54,657 bases of DNA, taken from contig NZ_BMYP01000007.1 of NCBI RefSeq assembly GCF_014652335.1, forward strand, positions 59,655 to 114,311. The letters run 5' to 3'. This document shows positions 1 through 8,121 of the stretch, piece by piece. This DNA is from Vogesella fluminis (lineage in GTDB: Bacteria > Pseudomonadota > Gammaproteobacteria > Burkholderiales > Chromobacteriaceae). Both the position numbers and the translations under genes were made by a program. The notes beneath the pieces were generated by a model that saw nothing but the letters and a program-made list of their open reading frames with translations, ran no database searches and was not told the DNA's origin. How positions within the stretch are numbered: position 1 is the stretch's first letter; each line of letters begins with the position of its first letter.

Positions 1-673
1 CCTCGGTAAAGCTGAGCCCGGCCAGCTCGCGCATGCCGCGCGAGATGTAGTACAGCACCGCCATCATCATCAGTAGCGACGGGATGGCGATCATCGGGTA
101 GCTCAGCAGCGTCATGCGGCCCAGCTCCTCGTTGAAGGCCTCGGTGCCGGACGGGCTGGTGACGATCCACTTCGCCAGCACGTAGTTCATCACCGAGGAA
201 AAGAAGAAGGTGGCGCTGAGCAGGTAGGTCGCCTTCAGCAGGCGCGCCTCGAACTGGCGGGTGTTGCCGCGCTGCTCCAGGTGCTGCTGCACCTTGGCGA
301 CGTCGATCACCGCCGGGGTGTAGAGCACGGTCTTGATCAGCGGGTAGCGGGTGCGGGTCGAGACCAGCACCGCGATGCCGATCAGGCCGGGAATGGCGGC
401 TTCCTTCACCGCCAGCCACTGCGCGTCCAGGTGTAGCAGGCCGATGCCGCCGGTGAGCAGAATGCTGACCAGACCGAGGATGGCAATGAAGTTGGTCTTG
501 CGGTTGCGCAGCAGGTCGTACAGCCCCCAGCCCAGCGGAAAGGCCAAGGCCAGCAGCAGTGCATTGGCGCTGCCGAGATACTGTTCCGCGCTGAGCTTCA
601 TCAGGACCAGCGAGGGAATCACGATGTTGATGATCAGCTCGAGGAGCTGGTTGTTCTTCTTTGCTGCGGCCAT
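1..673 (-). CDS. VC0807-family integral membrane protein (3' end cut by window)
   Basis: The reading frame runs from an ATG at 673 to the window edge, giving about 224 residues without a stop, so the C-terminus lies outside. An AGGA Shine-Dalgarno sits five bases before the ATG. The protein begins MAAAKKNNQLLELIINIV and has about five hydrophobic segments, with phrases such as AFPLGWGLYDLLRNRK, TGGIGLLHLD and WLAVKEAAIPGLIG. From memory these are typical of the VC0807 / septation-protein-A-like membrane family, whose function is poorly known. It is presumably in the inner membrane. A hairpin terminator at 841-889 separates it from the bacterioferritin genes upstream on the same strand, so it is probably transcribed alone. 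The family call is recollection, not a search. Confidence 0.7.
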   Translation of the reverse strand, partial: MAAAKKNNQLLELIINIVIPSLVLMKLSAEQYLGSANALLLALAFPLGWGLYDLLRNRKTNFIAILGLVSILLTGGIGLLHLDAQWLAVKEAAIPGLIGIAVLVSTRTRYPLIKTVLYTPAVIDVAKVQQHLEQRGNTRQFEARLLKATYLLSATFFFSSVMNYVLAKWIVTSPSGTEAFNEELGRMTLLSYPMIAIPSLLMMMAVLYYISRGMRELAGLSFTE

Positions 674-840
674 GGTTGTCCTGTGGCAATGGGCAAGCCT
701 GCAGCCGTTCTCGGGGCGCAGGGGGGGCGTATTTGGTTACGAGAAAGTTAGAGTGCGTGCGGTGGCAATGGTTCGCGCTGTTGGTGGGCACGGTCGCGCA
801 ATTCTAGCGCTTGTTGCCGTGGCTGGGGATGGCGCGGGCC

Positions 841-889
841 AAAAAAAACAGGCCCTGCCGGCCACCGCTGAATGGTGGCAGGCAGGGCC
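841..889 (-). terminator. Rho-independent terminator of the bacterioferritin operon
   Basis: Two 16-base arms (851-866 and 874-889) pair with one mismatch around a 7-base loop. On the minus strand they are followed by a run of eight T (841-848), just downstream of the first bacterioferritin stop codon. Confidence 0.85.
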
Positions 890-905
890 GTGGCGTATCG
901 TGCGA

Positions 906-1376
906 TCAGCCGGCTTGCGATTGCAGGTAGTTGTTGAGGCCCATGGCCTCAATCAGGTGTAGCTGCTGCTCCAGCCAGTGTGCATGGTCCATTTCGGTAT
1001 CGTCCAGCAGCTTGGTCAGGATGCTGCGGGTGACGAAGTCGTGCTCCTTCTCTGCCAGTGCGATGGCCTTTTTCAGCGCAGCGGCGACTTCATATTCCGT
1101 TTCCAGGTCGTTGGCCAGCATGGCCGGTACGTCCTTGCCGATGCGCAGTTTGTTGCGTGGTGCGATATCCGGCACGCCGTCGAGGAACAGGATGCGTTCG
1201 ATCAGCATCTTGGCGTGACCCATTTCCTCGTCGCGCTCATGGCTCAGGCGTTCGTACAGCTTGCTGTAGCCCCAGTTGCCATACATCTCGCTGTGGATGA
1301 AGTACTGGTCAACCGAGGTCATTTCCGCGGTCAGCAGGGTGTTCAGGGTATCGATGATTTTCTTGCTGCCTTGCAT
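906..1376 (-). CDS. bfr: Bacterioferritin, ferroxidase-competent subunit
   Basis: Bacterioferritin subunit of 156 residues, the usual length. Subunits build a 24-mer shell that oxidises Fe(II) and stores ferric iron in the cytosol. The ferroxidase ligands are all visible: Glu18, Glu51, His54, Glu94 and an ExxH pair at Glu128/His131. Met52, the interfacial heme ligand of the family, is also kept (EEMGH). The start follows GAGGAG closely. It is the second gene of a pair: the upstream bacterioferritin stops 11 bases before this ATG, so the two are co-transcribed and probably co-assemble. Bfd, which releases iron from bacterioferritin, is encoded at 4979. Confidence 0.95.
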   Translation of the reverse strand: MQGSKKIIDTLNTLLTAEMTSVDQYFIHSEMYGNWGYSKLYERLSHERDEEMGHAKMLIERILFLDGVPDIAPRNKLRIGKDVPAMLANDLETEYEVAAALKKAIALAEKEHDFVTRSILTKLLDDTEMDHAHWLEQQLHLIEAMGLNNYLQSQAG

Positions 1377-1387
1377 GGTGCGGCTCC

Positions 1388-1858
1388 TCAGTCTTCCATT
1401 TGCGATTGCAGGTAGTTGGCAAGGCCGACGTCCCTGATCAGGGTTTGCTGGGTTTCCAGCCAGTCCACGTATTCTTCTTCCGCCTCCAGCAGTTCGGTCA
1501 GCTCTTCGCGGGTAATGTAATCTTCCGCTTTCTCGCTGAGGGTGACGCCTTTGCGCAGCTCGCTGATGTGGCCGTTCACCAGTGCGATATCGCTGGCAAG
1601 CATTTCCTCGACATTCTCGCCGATAGACAGCTTGCCCAGCTGCTGCAGGTTGGGCAGGCCTTCCAGAAACAGGATGCGCTCGATCAGGTCATCGGCACGT
1701 TTCATCGCCTTGATCGACTGGTGGTAGAAACGCTTGTTGAGGCCGTTCAGTCCCCAGTTTTTGCACATGCGGGCGTGCAGGAAGAACTGGTTGATGGCGG
1801 TCAGTTCGTTGCACAGCACGTTGTTCAGTGCCTTGATTACGGCCTTGTCGCCTTGCAT
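1388..1858 (-). CDS. bfr: Bacterioferritin-like subunit with degenerate ferroxidase site
   Basis: A 156-residue bacterioferritin paralogue. I start it at the ATG at 1858, preceded by AAGGAG; an in-frame extension upstream has no ribosome site. Glu18 and the heme ligand Met52 remain. Position 51 is Ala instead of Glu, 54 is Arg instead of His, 94 is Val instead of Glu, and the ExxH histidine is Tyr (EEEYVDW). The di-iron centre cannot form as in its neighbour, so this is probably a heme-binding or structural partner in mixed shells, as known for two-subunit bacterioferritins in other proteobacteria. It lies 11 bases upstream of the intact subunit gene in one operon. Confidence 0.93.
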   Translation of the reverse strand: MQGDKAVIKALNNVLCNELTAINQFFLHARMCKNWGLNGLNKRFYHQSIKAMKRADDLIERILFLEGLPNLQQLGKLSIGENVEEMLASDIALVNGHISELRKGVTLSEKAEDYITREELTELLEAEEEYVDWLETQQTLIRDVGLANYLQSQMED

Positions 1859-2059
1859 GGGTGGAGCTCCTTCGTCTGGAATCGTATTGGTATATTTTAA
1901 TTCAATATCCGGCAAGAGCAAGATGTTAATCCGGCATGAATCCGGATTTGTTATTTTCCTTTTGATCCGTCGCCAGTCATGACATGCAGAAGTCGCAATT
2001 TGCCGGCCTGGCGCCTATACCGGTAACACCATATCCGATTCTTGCCAGGGAGTGAGCAG

Positions 2060-2605
2060 ATGAGCCTCAATGTACTTGCCGTATGTGGCAGCTTGCGCCA
2101 GAAATCCACCAACAAGGGCCTGATGCGTTATGCGGTGGCCAATGCGCCGGCGGGCATGCAGATCGTGGTCGCCGATCTGTCGGAAATGCCGTTCTACAAT
2201 GCCGACATCACGGTCAAGCCGGCATCGGTGGTGACGCTGTTGCAGCAGTTTGCCGCCGCCGATGCCTTGCTGCTGGTGTGCCCGGAGTACAACTACTCGA
2301 TGGCGCCGGCGCTGAAAAACGCGCTGGACTGGGCATCGCGCGAGCCGGACAACACGCTGCTCAGCGGCAAGCCGGCGGCGATCATGGGCGCGGCCGGCGG
2401 CATGGGCAGCTCGCGCGCGCAGCACCACCTGCGCCAGAGCTGCGTGTTCCTCAACCTGCACGTCCTGAACCAGCCGGAGGTGTTCGCCAACGCGTTCAGC
2501 GCCTCCTTTGACGGCGACGGCAATCTGGTGGACGCCGCGATCCAGGAGAAGATCCGCCTGCTGCTGGCAGCCTTGCAGGCCTGGCATCTGCAGCTGAAAG
2601 GCTGA
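2060..2605 (+). CDS. NADPH-dependent FMN reductase family protein
   Basis: A 181-residue flavodoxin-fold reductase of the NADPH-FMN reductase family (chromate/azo/quinone reductases such as ChrR). The phosphate-binding loop GSLRQKSTNKG, the flavin-contact PEYNYS and the GGMGSSRAQ segment are all visible. Expected role: two-electron reduction of quinones or FMN in the cytosol; the true substrate cannot be read from sequence. I use the ATG at 2060, where MSLNVLAVCGS matches the family N-terminus; a TTG at 2042 would add six residues. It is transcribed away from the bacterioferritin operon and converges on mnmA. Confidence 0.88.
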   Translation: MSLNVLAVCGSLRQKSTNKGLMRYAVANAPAGMQIVVADLSEMPFYNADITVKPASVVTLLQQFAAADALLLVCPEYNYSMAPALKNALDWASREPDNTLLSGKPAAIMGAAGGMGSSRAQHHLRQSCVFLNLHVLNQPEVFANAFSASFDGDGNLVDAAIQEKIRLLLAALQAWHLQLKG

Positions 2606-2629
2606 GTCACGCGACGGCACAAAAGCAAA

Positions 2630-2651
2630 ACACCCCGCTGCGGCGGGGTGT
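2630..2651. terminator. Hairpin between convergent genes
   Basis: Nine-base perfect arms (2630-2638, 2643-2651) with a TGCG loop. Read on the minus strand the stem is followed by TTTTGCTTTT, so it may end minus-strand transcripts; on the plus strand it follows the reductase stop by 25 bases. Confidence 0.6.
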
Positions 2652-2657
2652 CGTCGT

Positions 2658-2677
2658 TGCGGCCAACGTTGGCCGCA
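2658..2677. repeat. Perfect palindrome of the recurrent GTTGGCCGC word
   Basis: TGCGGCCAACGTTGGCCGCA, a 20-base perfect palindrome made of two opposed copies of the window-wide word. It lies between the convergent reductase and mnmA genes. Confidence 0.9.
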
Positions 2678-2686
2678 GGGCCGGGC

Positions 2687-2804
2687 TTAGCGCCGCTAAC
2701 AAAACCTCGCAGAGCGCCTGAGCCAAGGCGCGCCGACGCAGACAGTACAAGTAGTACGGCAAGGAGGCGCAACGCAGGATCAGGGGGTTTGTTAGTGGCT
2801 CTTA
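2687..2804. repeat. ~115-bp dispersed repeat with terminal inverted repeats, copy 1
   Basis: Nearly identical over most of its length to 43841-43953. The ends are inverted: a left GCCGCTAACAAAACC faces a right GGTTTGTTAGTGGC. The core contains GACGCAGACAGTACAA and GGAGGCGCAACGCAGGATCA in both copies. The right end runs into the mnmA stop codon, so the last bases of the element supply TAA. The core resembles a Neisseria intergenic repeat I remember (GTACTATTTGTACTGTCTGC). It is too small to encode a transposase and is best described as a MITE-like or palindromic element. Confidence 0.85.
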
Positions 2805-3878
2805 CTGGATGATGCCGCCGCCCAGGCAGATGTCGCCGTCGTACAGCACCGCAGACTGGCCGGGGGTGACCGCCCACTGCTTGTCGTGGAAGGTCAGCGT
2901 GGCACGGCCGTCGACGATAGGCGACAGGCTGCACGGCGCGTCGGCCATGCGGTAGCGGTTCTTGGCGGCGTAGTCGCCTGCGGCCGGCGGCTGTGGCAGC
3001 GTCCACGATAGGTCGTCCATCGCCAGCGTCGACTTCAGCAGCAGCGGGTGGTCATGGCCTTGCACCACGATCAGCTTGTTGCCGGGAATGTCCTTGCCGG
3101 CGACGAACCACGGCTCGCCGTTGCCGTCCTTGTTGCCGCCGATATTGAGGCCCTTGCGCTGGCCGAGAGTGTAGAACATCAGCCCGACGTGCTCGCCGAC
3201 GGTCTTGCCGTCCGGGGTGATCATCTCGCCCGGCTTGGTCGGCAGGTAGCGCTGCAGGAACTCGCGGAACGGGCGCTCGCCGATGAAACAGATGCCGGTA
3301 GAGTCCTTCTTGGCAGCGGTCGGCAGCCCGGCTTCCTCGGCAAGACGGCGCACCTCGGTCTTGTGGATGTCGCCGAGCGGGAACAGTGCCTTTGCCAGCT
3401 GGTGCTGCTGCAGGCGGTACAGGAAGTAGCTCTGGTCCTTGGTGTGGTCGACGCCCTTCATCAGGTAGTGCACGCCGTCCTGCTCCAGCTTGCGCGCGTA
3501 GTGGCCGGTGGCGATGCAGTCGGCACCCAGCTCCAGCGCGTAGTCGAGGAAGGCCTTGAACTTGATCTCGGCATTGCACAGCACGTCCGGATTGGGGGTG
3601 CGGCCGGCGGAGTACTCCTTCAGGAAGTAGGAGAACACGCGGTCCTTGTATTCCTTGGCGAAGTTGACGATCTCCATGTCGATGCCGACGATGTCGGCCA
3701 CGCTCATCGCGTCCAGCGCGTCCTGCTTGATGGAGCAGTATTCGTCGTCGTTGTCGTCTTCCCAGTTCTGCATGAACACGCCGATCACCTCGTGCCCCTG
3801 CTGCTTCAGCAGCCAGGCGGTGACCGACGAATCCACGCCGCCGGACATGCCGACGACAATACGCTTTTTACCCGTCAC
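2802..3878 (-). CDS. mnmA: tRNA-specific 2-thiouridylase MnmA
   Basis: MnmA adds sulfur to U34 of tRNA-Lys, Glu and Gln using ATP and persulfide. The PP-loop GMSGGVDSS is at the N-terminus. The two catalytic cysteines appear in [12 protein letters not shown] and [11 protein letters not shown] choose the GTG at 3878: it has AAGGA eight bases upstream and overlaps the preceding TGA as GTGA, while a TTG further up lacks a ribosome site. This gives 358 residues, near the usual 360-370. It is the last gene of the nudJ / secreted protein / mnmA operon, and its stop codon lies inside the end of a dispersed repeat. Confidence 0.96.
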   Translation of the reverse strand: MTGKKRIVVGMSGGVDSSVTAWLLKQQGHEVIGVFMQNWEDDNDDEYCSIKQDALDAMSVADIVGIDMEIVNFAKEYKDRVFSYFLKEYSAGRTPNPDVLCNAEIKFKAFLDYALELGADCIATGHYARKLEQDGVHYLMKGVDHTKDQSYFLYRLQQHQLAKALFPLGDIHKTEVRRLAEEAGLPTAAKKDSTGICFIGERPFREFLQRYLPTKPGEMITPDGKTVGEHVGLMFYTLGQRKGLNIGGNKDGNGEPWFVAGKDIPGNKLIVVQGHDHPLLLKSTLAMDDLSWTLPQPPAAGDYAAKNRYRMADAPCSLSPIVDGRATLTFHDKQWAVTPGQSAVLYDGDICLGGGIIQ

Positions 3879-4426
3879 GGAGAAAATCCTTCCTTCCAAA
3901 TAGCAAGAGGCACCACCACCGGCGGTGCCCCGAAATCCCGGAACCAGCTGTCGATTACCCAGTCCTGGCCTGATGTCACATCGCGCACGGCCACCGCCGC
4001 GTGATGGTCGAACAGCAGCGGCGCACGATGCACCTGGCCCAGCAGCCGGTGGTGGCGCAGCCAGCCCTTGGCGGCTAGCAGCTGTAACAGCACCAGCACA
4101 TTATGGCTGTGATCGAGACAATCCATGCGGCCAACGTTGGTTGCGTCCTCCTGATTGCCGCCGCGGTCGCTGGCGATCGGCGCCTCGCGCGCCGCGCGCT
4201 GGTAATAGGACAACACGATGTCCTGCAGTGCCGCGCGCTCGGCGTCGGCGTCGGCGGCGTCATCCAGCCGCTGTCTGAACCATATCTGGGCAGTGTCGTC
4301 CACTTCAATGCGGCGGTTGCGATCGCAGCCGTAATGGTAACAGAGCGTCAGCACCTCCGCACCGGCGGCCACGGCCGGCAGCGCCGCGAGTAGCGCAATC
4401 GACAGCCAGCGCACGACGGGCCTCAT
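3875..4426 (-). CDS. Exported protein with a Cys-His-Asp arrangement, coupled to mnmA
   Basis: A 183-residue protein of unknown function. Residues 1-23 look like a cleavable signal peptide ending in AAGA. The mature part carries CYHYGC near its start, MDCLDHSHN around Cys103, FDHHAAVAV around His141-142, and [11 protein letters not shown] around Asp159. Cys, His and Asp in this order and spacing suggest a transglutaminase- or papain-like fold; that is inference, not a recognised family. It is four bases from nudJ upstream and overlaps mnmA as GTGA, so the three genes are translationally linked. A single copy of the recurrent word encodes NVGR here. Confidence 0.75.
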   Translation of the reverse strand: MRPVVRWLSIALLAALPAVAAGAEVLTLCYHYGCDRNRRIEVDDTAQIWFRQRLDDAADADAERAALQDIVLSYYQRAAREAPIASDRGGNQEDATNVGRMDCLDHSHNVLVLLQLLAAKGWLRHHRLLGQVHRAPLLFDHHAAVAVRDVTSGQDWVIDSWFRDFGAPPVVVPLAIWKEGFSP

Positions 4427-4429
4427 CGC

Positions 4430-4891
4430 TCAGCCCGGCAAGTGGTGGTGGATCAGGTCGAGGCTGGCGCGCTGGCCGGCCAGGTAGTCCTGCAGGCAGC
4501 GCCCCACCAGCGGGCTGCGCCACAGCGCCGCACTGGCCATGATCTCGTCCGCGCTCAGCCATTCCGCGGCGAGGATGCCGTCGTCCAGCCGCTGCGCCGG
4601 GTCGTGCGCGCCGGCGTCACCGCAGAAGGTGAAGCGCAGATAGGTGATGTCGCTGTCGGCCTTGTCCGCCAGATAGATGCCGACCAGCGCCCGCGGCGTG
4701 AAGGCGTGAGCGGTTTCCTCGCGCGCTTCGCGCACCACCGCCTGCAGCAGGGTTTCGCCGTACTCCAGATGGCCGGCCGGCTGGTTGAGGCGGACGCCGT
4801 CGTCGGTCTGCTCGCGCACCATCAGGAAGCGGCCGTCGCGCTCGATGATGGCGGCGACTGTGGTATTCGGTTTCCATTGCGGGCTGCTCAT
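4430..4891 (-). CDS. nudJ: Nudix hydrolase, NudJ-like
   Basis: A 153-residue Nudix hydrolase. The Nudix box is GHLEYGETLLQAVVREAREE from residue 40, with the metal-binding REAREE core intact. The final Gly of the consensus is replaced by Ala. NudJ-type enzymes act on thiamin pyrophosphates and nucleoside di- and triphosphates in the cytosol. NudJ beside mnmA is a common proteobacterial arrangement. I begin at the ATG at 4891 (MSSPQWKPN), preceded by AGGAAAGG; an upstream in-frame extension reads into the Fur-box promoter region and is unlikely. It is first in the operon and divergent from bfd. Confidence 0.9.
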   Translation of the reverse strand: MSSPQWKPNTTVAAIIERDGRFLMVREQTDDGVRLNQPAGHLEYGETLLQAVVREAREETAHAFTPRALVGIYLADKADSDITYLRFTFCGDAGAHDPAQRLDDGILAAEWLSADEIMASAALWRSPLVGRCLQDYLAGQRASLDLIHHHLPG

Positions 4892-4912
4892 CGCGGATTT
4901 GCCTTTCCTCAA

Positions 4913-4942
4913 TTGACAATCGTTATCATTGTCTTCTAGTAT
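4913..4942 (+). promoter_or_regulatory. bfd promoter overlapped by a Fur box
   Basis: TTGACA (4913-4918), an 18-base spacer and TAGTAT (4937-4942) form a good sigma-70 promoter toward bfd. Bases 4915-4933, GACAATCGTTATCATTGTC, match the 19-base Fur consensus at 15 positions when read on the minus strand. A bound repressor would cover the -35 and spacer. This predicts induction of bfd in low iron. Divergent nudJ could also be affected. Confidence 0.82.
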
Positions 4943-4978
4943 GGCAATCAAGATCAATTCTTATTCAGGATTCATGCC

Positions 4979-5173
4979 ATGTACGTCTGCCTTTGCCACG
5001 GAGTAACCGATCGCGATATCCGCGCCGCCGTTTGCAATGGTGCCACGCGCATGAGCGATCTGGCGCGCGAACTGAAGGTCGCCACCGAGTGCGGCAGCTG
5101 TGCCTGCCAGGCCAACCAGATCCGCAAGCAGACGCTGCTGCAGATCAGCGAGCCGGAACTGGCCGCCGCCTGA
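4979..5173 (+). CDS. bfd: Bacterioferritin-associated ferredoxin Bfd
   Basis: A 64-residue [2Fe-2S] protein. The four cluster cysteines are at the N-terminus (MYVCLC) and in ECGSCAC, the BFD-domain pattern. Bfd docks on bacterioferritin and passes electrons to the heme so stored Fe(III) leaves as Fe(II). AGGA lies eight bases before the ATG. The gene stands alone behind a Fur-box promoter and ends in a strong terminator. Its partners are the bacterioferritins at 906-1858, some 3 kb away and not in the same operon. Confidence 0.95.
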   Translation: MYVCLCHGVTDRDIRAAVCNGATRMSDLARELKVATECGSCACQANQIRKQTLLQISEPELAAA

Positions 5174-5199
5174 GTCCGGCAATCTCCCGCAGTCGCCAC

Positions 5200-5227
5200 A
5201 GCCCGTCAAGCACCTGACGGGCTTTTT
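5200..5227 (+). terminator. Rho-independent terminator of bfd
   Basis: Nine-base perfect arms AGCCCGTCA / TGACGGGCT (5200-5208, 5215-5223) followed by five T. Confidence 0.93.
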
Positions 5228-5307
5228 GCTATGCTGAATACAGCACGCCTGCTGCCAGTGCCGGGGAACACGCGTACAATGCGCGCCAAACCTTACGGAG
5301 AACGAAC

Positions 5308-5970
5308 ATGACCGAATTCAATGAAGCAGATCTGGAGCGTCTGGAAACGCTGCTGACCCCGCTGTCGCAGGCCGGCACCACCATGCGCCCGGACGAAGTG
5401 CAGGGCTTCTTCTGCGCGCTGGCGTGCGGCCCGGACAAGCTCACCATCGACGACTGGCTGCAAGACGTACTTGGCGATGTGCCGGCTTTTGAAAGCGCCG
5501 ATAGCAAGGCCGAGATCAAGACGCTGCTGCAGAAGTACTACGATGCTACCGCCGAGGCGCTGGCCGACGGCGACCTGCCGGAACTGACGCTGTACAGCGA
5601 GGAAGAGGGCGAAGCGCCGGACTTCCGCCCGTGGTGCAATGCCTTCATGTACGCGCTGGACGTGGTGCCGACCGATTGGTTCGACGCCGCCGACGACGAA
5701 GGCTTCGAAGAGCTGCTGATGCCGGTGATGGCGCTGGGCGGCATGTTCGATGCCGACGGCGACGAGCCGGCGATGATGGAATTCACCGCCGCCGAGCTGG
5801 AAAGCTTCAAGAGCGAGCTGGACGAAGCGGTACTGGCGGTGTACGGCTACTGGCGTGCCAAGGAGCAGGCACCGGTGACCATGCGTCGCGAAGGCGACAA
5901 GGTTGGCCGCAACGATCCGTGCCCGTGCGGCAGCGGCAAGAAGTACAAGGCCTGCTGCGGCCAGAACTGA
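5308..5970 (+). CDS. UPF0149 (YecA/YgfB) family protein with C-terminal SEC-C motif
   Basis: 220 residues. Residues 1-185 form an acidic UPF0149 domain ([27 protein letters not shown]). The tail is a SEC-C zinc motif, [14 protein letters not shown], like the one at the SecA C-terminus. The family has no settled function; SEC-C suggests contact with ribosomes or nascent chains. A copy of the recurrent word at 5899 encodes the KVGRN just before the zinc motif. The gene is monocistronic, between the bfd terminator and its own at 5986. A paralogue lacking SEC-C lies at 41495. Confidence 0.9.
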   Translation: MTEFNEADLERLETLLTPLSQAGTTMRPDEVQGFFCALACGPDKLTIDDWLQDVLGDVPAFESADSKAEIKTLLQKYYDATAEALADGDLPELTLYSEEEGEAPDFRPWCNAFMYALDVVPTDWFDAADDEGFEELLMPVMALGGMFDADGDEPAMMEFTAAELESFKSELDEAVLAVYGYWRAKEQAPVTMRREGDKVGRNDPCPCGSGKKYKACCGQN

Positions 5971-5985
5971 TCGCGCCGGAACACG

Positions 5986-6023
5986 CCGCCTGACGGACTG
6001 CGCGCAGCCCGCAGGCGGTTTTT
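5986..6023 (+). terminator. Rho-independent terminator of the UPF0149/SEC-C gene
   Basis: CCGCCTG (5986-5992) pairs with CAGGCGG (6012-6018) across a GC-rich loop that can itself pair, followed by TTTTTG. Confidence 0.85.
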
Positions 6024-6095
6024 GTTTGCCGGCGGCGCCTCGTTCCGCCCTTGCCACCTGGCGCATCGCGCGCTGATTTTCCCCGACGGATACCC

Positions 6096-8099
6096 ATGAC
6101 CGAACCCACGATTGCCCCCGACACCGCGTCCGAAGACGCCATCGGCGCGCTGAACGCCTATCTGCAGCAATACCACGCCACGCTGGTGACCACCGAGGGC
6201 AGCTACGCCGTCTCGGTACAGGGGCAGATCAAGGTCGGCAAGCGCACCGTGCCTTACCACCTGGTACCGGACGCCGGCTTCCTCGGCAAAACCGGCAAGT
6301 GGCGCAAGCTCGATGCCGCCGAACGGCTGGCGCTGGTCCGGCTGCGCTGGAACGACGAGGCGCGCGAACGCCTCGAAGCACAGCTGCTGCGCTGCGCCGG
6401 CCAGGTGATGACGCTGGCGAACGAGCACCGCGTCGATCCGCAAAGTGCGCTCAACGCGCTGCAGGCCAAGTACGAGCTGGCGCGGCTGCGTTGCGAGCTG
6501 GCGCTGGACCGTATCGCGGCGCTGGTGGCGACCCGTGCCGCCGCCAGCCAGGCGGAGAAGACCCGCAACGCGATCAACCTGTCGCTGTACCCGGAGTCGT
6601 TCACCCTCGCCGCCGGCATGCAGCGCCACTTCATCGCGGTGCTGGGCCCGACCAACTCCGGCAAGACCCACGCCGCGATGGAGCACCTGGCGCAGGCGAA
6701 AACCGGCGTCTACCTCGCGCCGCTGCGGCTGCTGGCGATGGAAAACTACCAGCGCCTGCTGAATGCCAACGTCGCGGTCAGCCTGATTACCGGCGAGCAG
6801 CGCAAGCTGCACCCGCACGCCAGCCACGTGGCCAGTACCGTGGAAATGCTCAACCCCAACCGCGCGGTGGACGTGGCGGTGATCGACGAAATCCAGCTGC
6901 TGGACGACCCGGATCGCGGCGCGGCGTGGACGGCGGCGGTGTGCGGCGTGCCGGCGCAGACGGTGTACCTGCTCGGCGCGCTGGAAGCCAAGGAAGCGAT
7001 CCAGTCGCTGGTCAAGCGCGTCGGCGGCACGCTGGAAATCCGCGAGCTGCAGCGCAAGTCGCCGCTGGAAATGGAAAAGGCGCCATTGGGCAGCCTGAAA
7101 AACCTGCGCGCCGGCGACGTGCTGATCGCCTTCTCGCGCCGCGAAGTGCTGAACTGGCGCGACCAGGCCATCGCGCAGGGCCTGAGCGTGTCGGCGATCT
7201 ACGGCAACCTGTCGCCGGAAGTGCGCCAGGCGCAGGCCGAGCGCTTCATCGACGGCGAGACACAGGTGGTGGTCGGCACCGACGCCATCGGCATGGGGCT
7301 GAACACCCCGGCGCGGCGGGTGATCTTCACCACCTCCAGCAAGTGGGACGGCTACGCCGAAGGCACCATCGCCGCCGCGCTGGCCAAGCAGATCGCCGGC
7401 CGCGCCGGCCGTTTCGGCCAGCACGAGACCGGCTATGTCGCCGGCTTCGACGGCAAGACGCACAAGGTGATCGCCGCCTTGCTGCAGCAAAAGCTGGAGC
7501 CGCTGCCGAGCACCGGTTTCTACGTGGCGCCCAACCCGTCCTACCTGCAGCAGATCGCCGAGGCCAGCGGCCAGGAGCGGCTGCAGGCACTGCTGGAGCT
7601 GTTCGCCAAGCACATCAACGTGCACGACGAATTCTTCCTGCCGGCCAACCTCAGCGACCAGATCGAGAAGGCGAAGTGGCTGGACACGCTGAAGCTGCCG
7701 CTGGACGACCGCTTCCTGTTCAGCCTGTGCCCGGTCTCGACCAAGATCGCGATGCTGGAACACGCGCTGCAGGACTGGGCCGAGTGCCGCGCCAAGGGCA
7801 AGCAGGCGTCGCTGCTGCGCATGGAAGGCCGCGGCGGCCGCAACGAGCTGCAGTTCCTCGAGGACACCTGCAAGCTGTACTCCGCCTACGCCTGGCTCAG
7901 CTACCGCATGCCGGAAACCTTCCCGCACGGCGAGCTGGCGCAAAGCCTGATGCAGTCGACGTCGGAGAAGATCGACGCGTTGCTGCAGGTGCAGAACACC
8001 CGCCACCGCCAGCAGCGCAAGCCGGCGCACAAGCCGACCCACATCACGCCGCCACACCGCAGCGGTCAGCCCAAGGTTGGCCGCAAGCCGCGCAGCTGA
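6096..8099 (+). CDS. Suv3-like DExH RNA helicase
   Basis: A 667-residue superfamily 2 helicase resembling SUV3, the mitochondrial RNA degradosome helicase. Motif I is GPTNSGKTHAAMEHL, motif II is DEIQLLDDPDRGAAWT (a DEIQ box as in Suv3), motif V AIGMGLN, and motif VI QIAGRAGRFG. About 170 residues precede the helicase core and the C-terminus is basic. The expected role is ATP-driven unwinding in RNA turnover, perhaps with an exoribonuclease; no nuclease gene is adjacent. The start is the ATG at 6096 after ACGGA. The C-terminal PKVGRKPRS includes a copy of the recurrent word. A terminator follows at 8122. Confidence 0.88.
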   Translation: MTEPTIAPDTASEDAIGALNAYLQQYHATLVTTEGSYAVSVQGQIKVGKRTVPYHLVPDAGFLGKTGKWRKLDAAERLALVRLRWNDEARERLEAQLLRCAGQVMTLANEHRVDPQSALNALQAKYELARLRCELALDRIAALVATRAAASQAEKTRNAINLSLYPESFTLAAGMQRHFIAVLGPTNSGKTHAAMEHLAQAKTGVYLAPLRLLAMENYQRLLNANVAVSLITGEQRKLHPHASHVASTVEMLNPNRAVDVAVIDEIQLLDDPDRGAAWTAAVCGVPAQTVYLLGALEAKEAIQSLVKRVGGTLEIRELQRKSPLEMEKAPLGSLKNLRAGDVLIAFSRREVLNWRDQAIAQGLSVSAIYGNLSPEVRQAQAERFIDGETQVVVGTDAIGMGLNTPARRVIFTTSSKWDGYAEGTIAAALAKQIAGRAGRFGQHETGYVAGFDGKTHKVIAALLQQKLEPLPSTGFYVAPNPSYLQQIAEASGQERLQALLELFAKHINVHDEFFLPANLSDQIEKAKWLDTLKLPLDDRFLFSLCPVSTKIAMLEHALQDWAECRAKGKQASLLRMEGRGGRNELQFLEDTCKLYSAYAWLSYRMPETFPHGELAQSLMQSTSEKIDALLQVQNTRHRQQRKPAHKPTHITPPHRSGQPKVGRKPRS

Positions 8100-8121
8100 T
8101 GTCGCCGTGCTGAGCCCCGCA

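Noticed and set aside
3879-3899. Upstream TTG start for mnmA
   Set aside because: No ribosome site, while the GTG at 3878 has AAGGA and overlaps the preceding stop codon.
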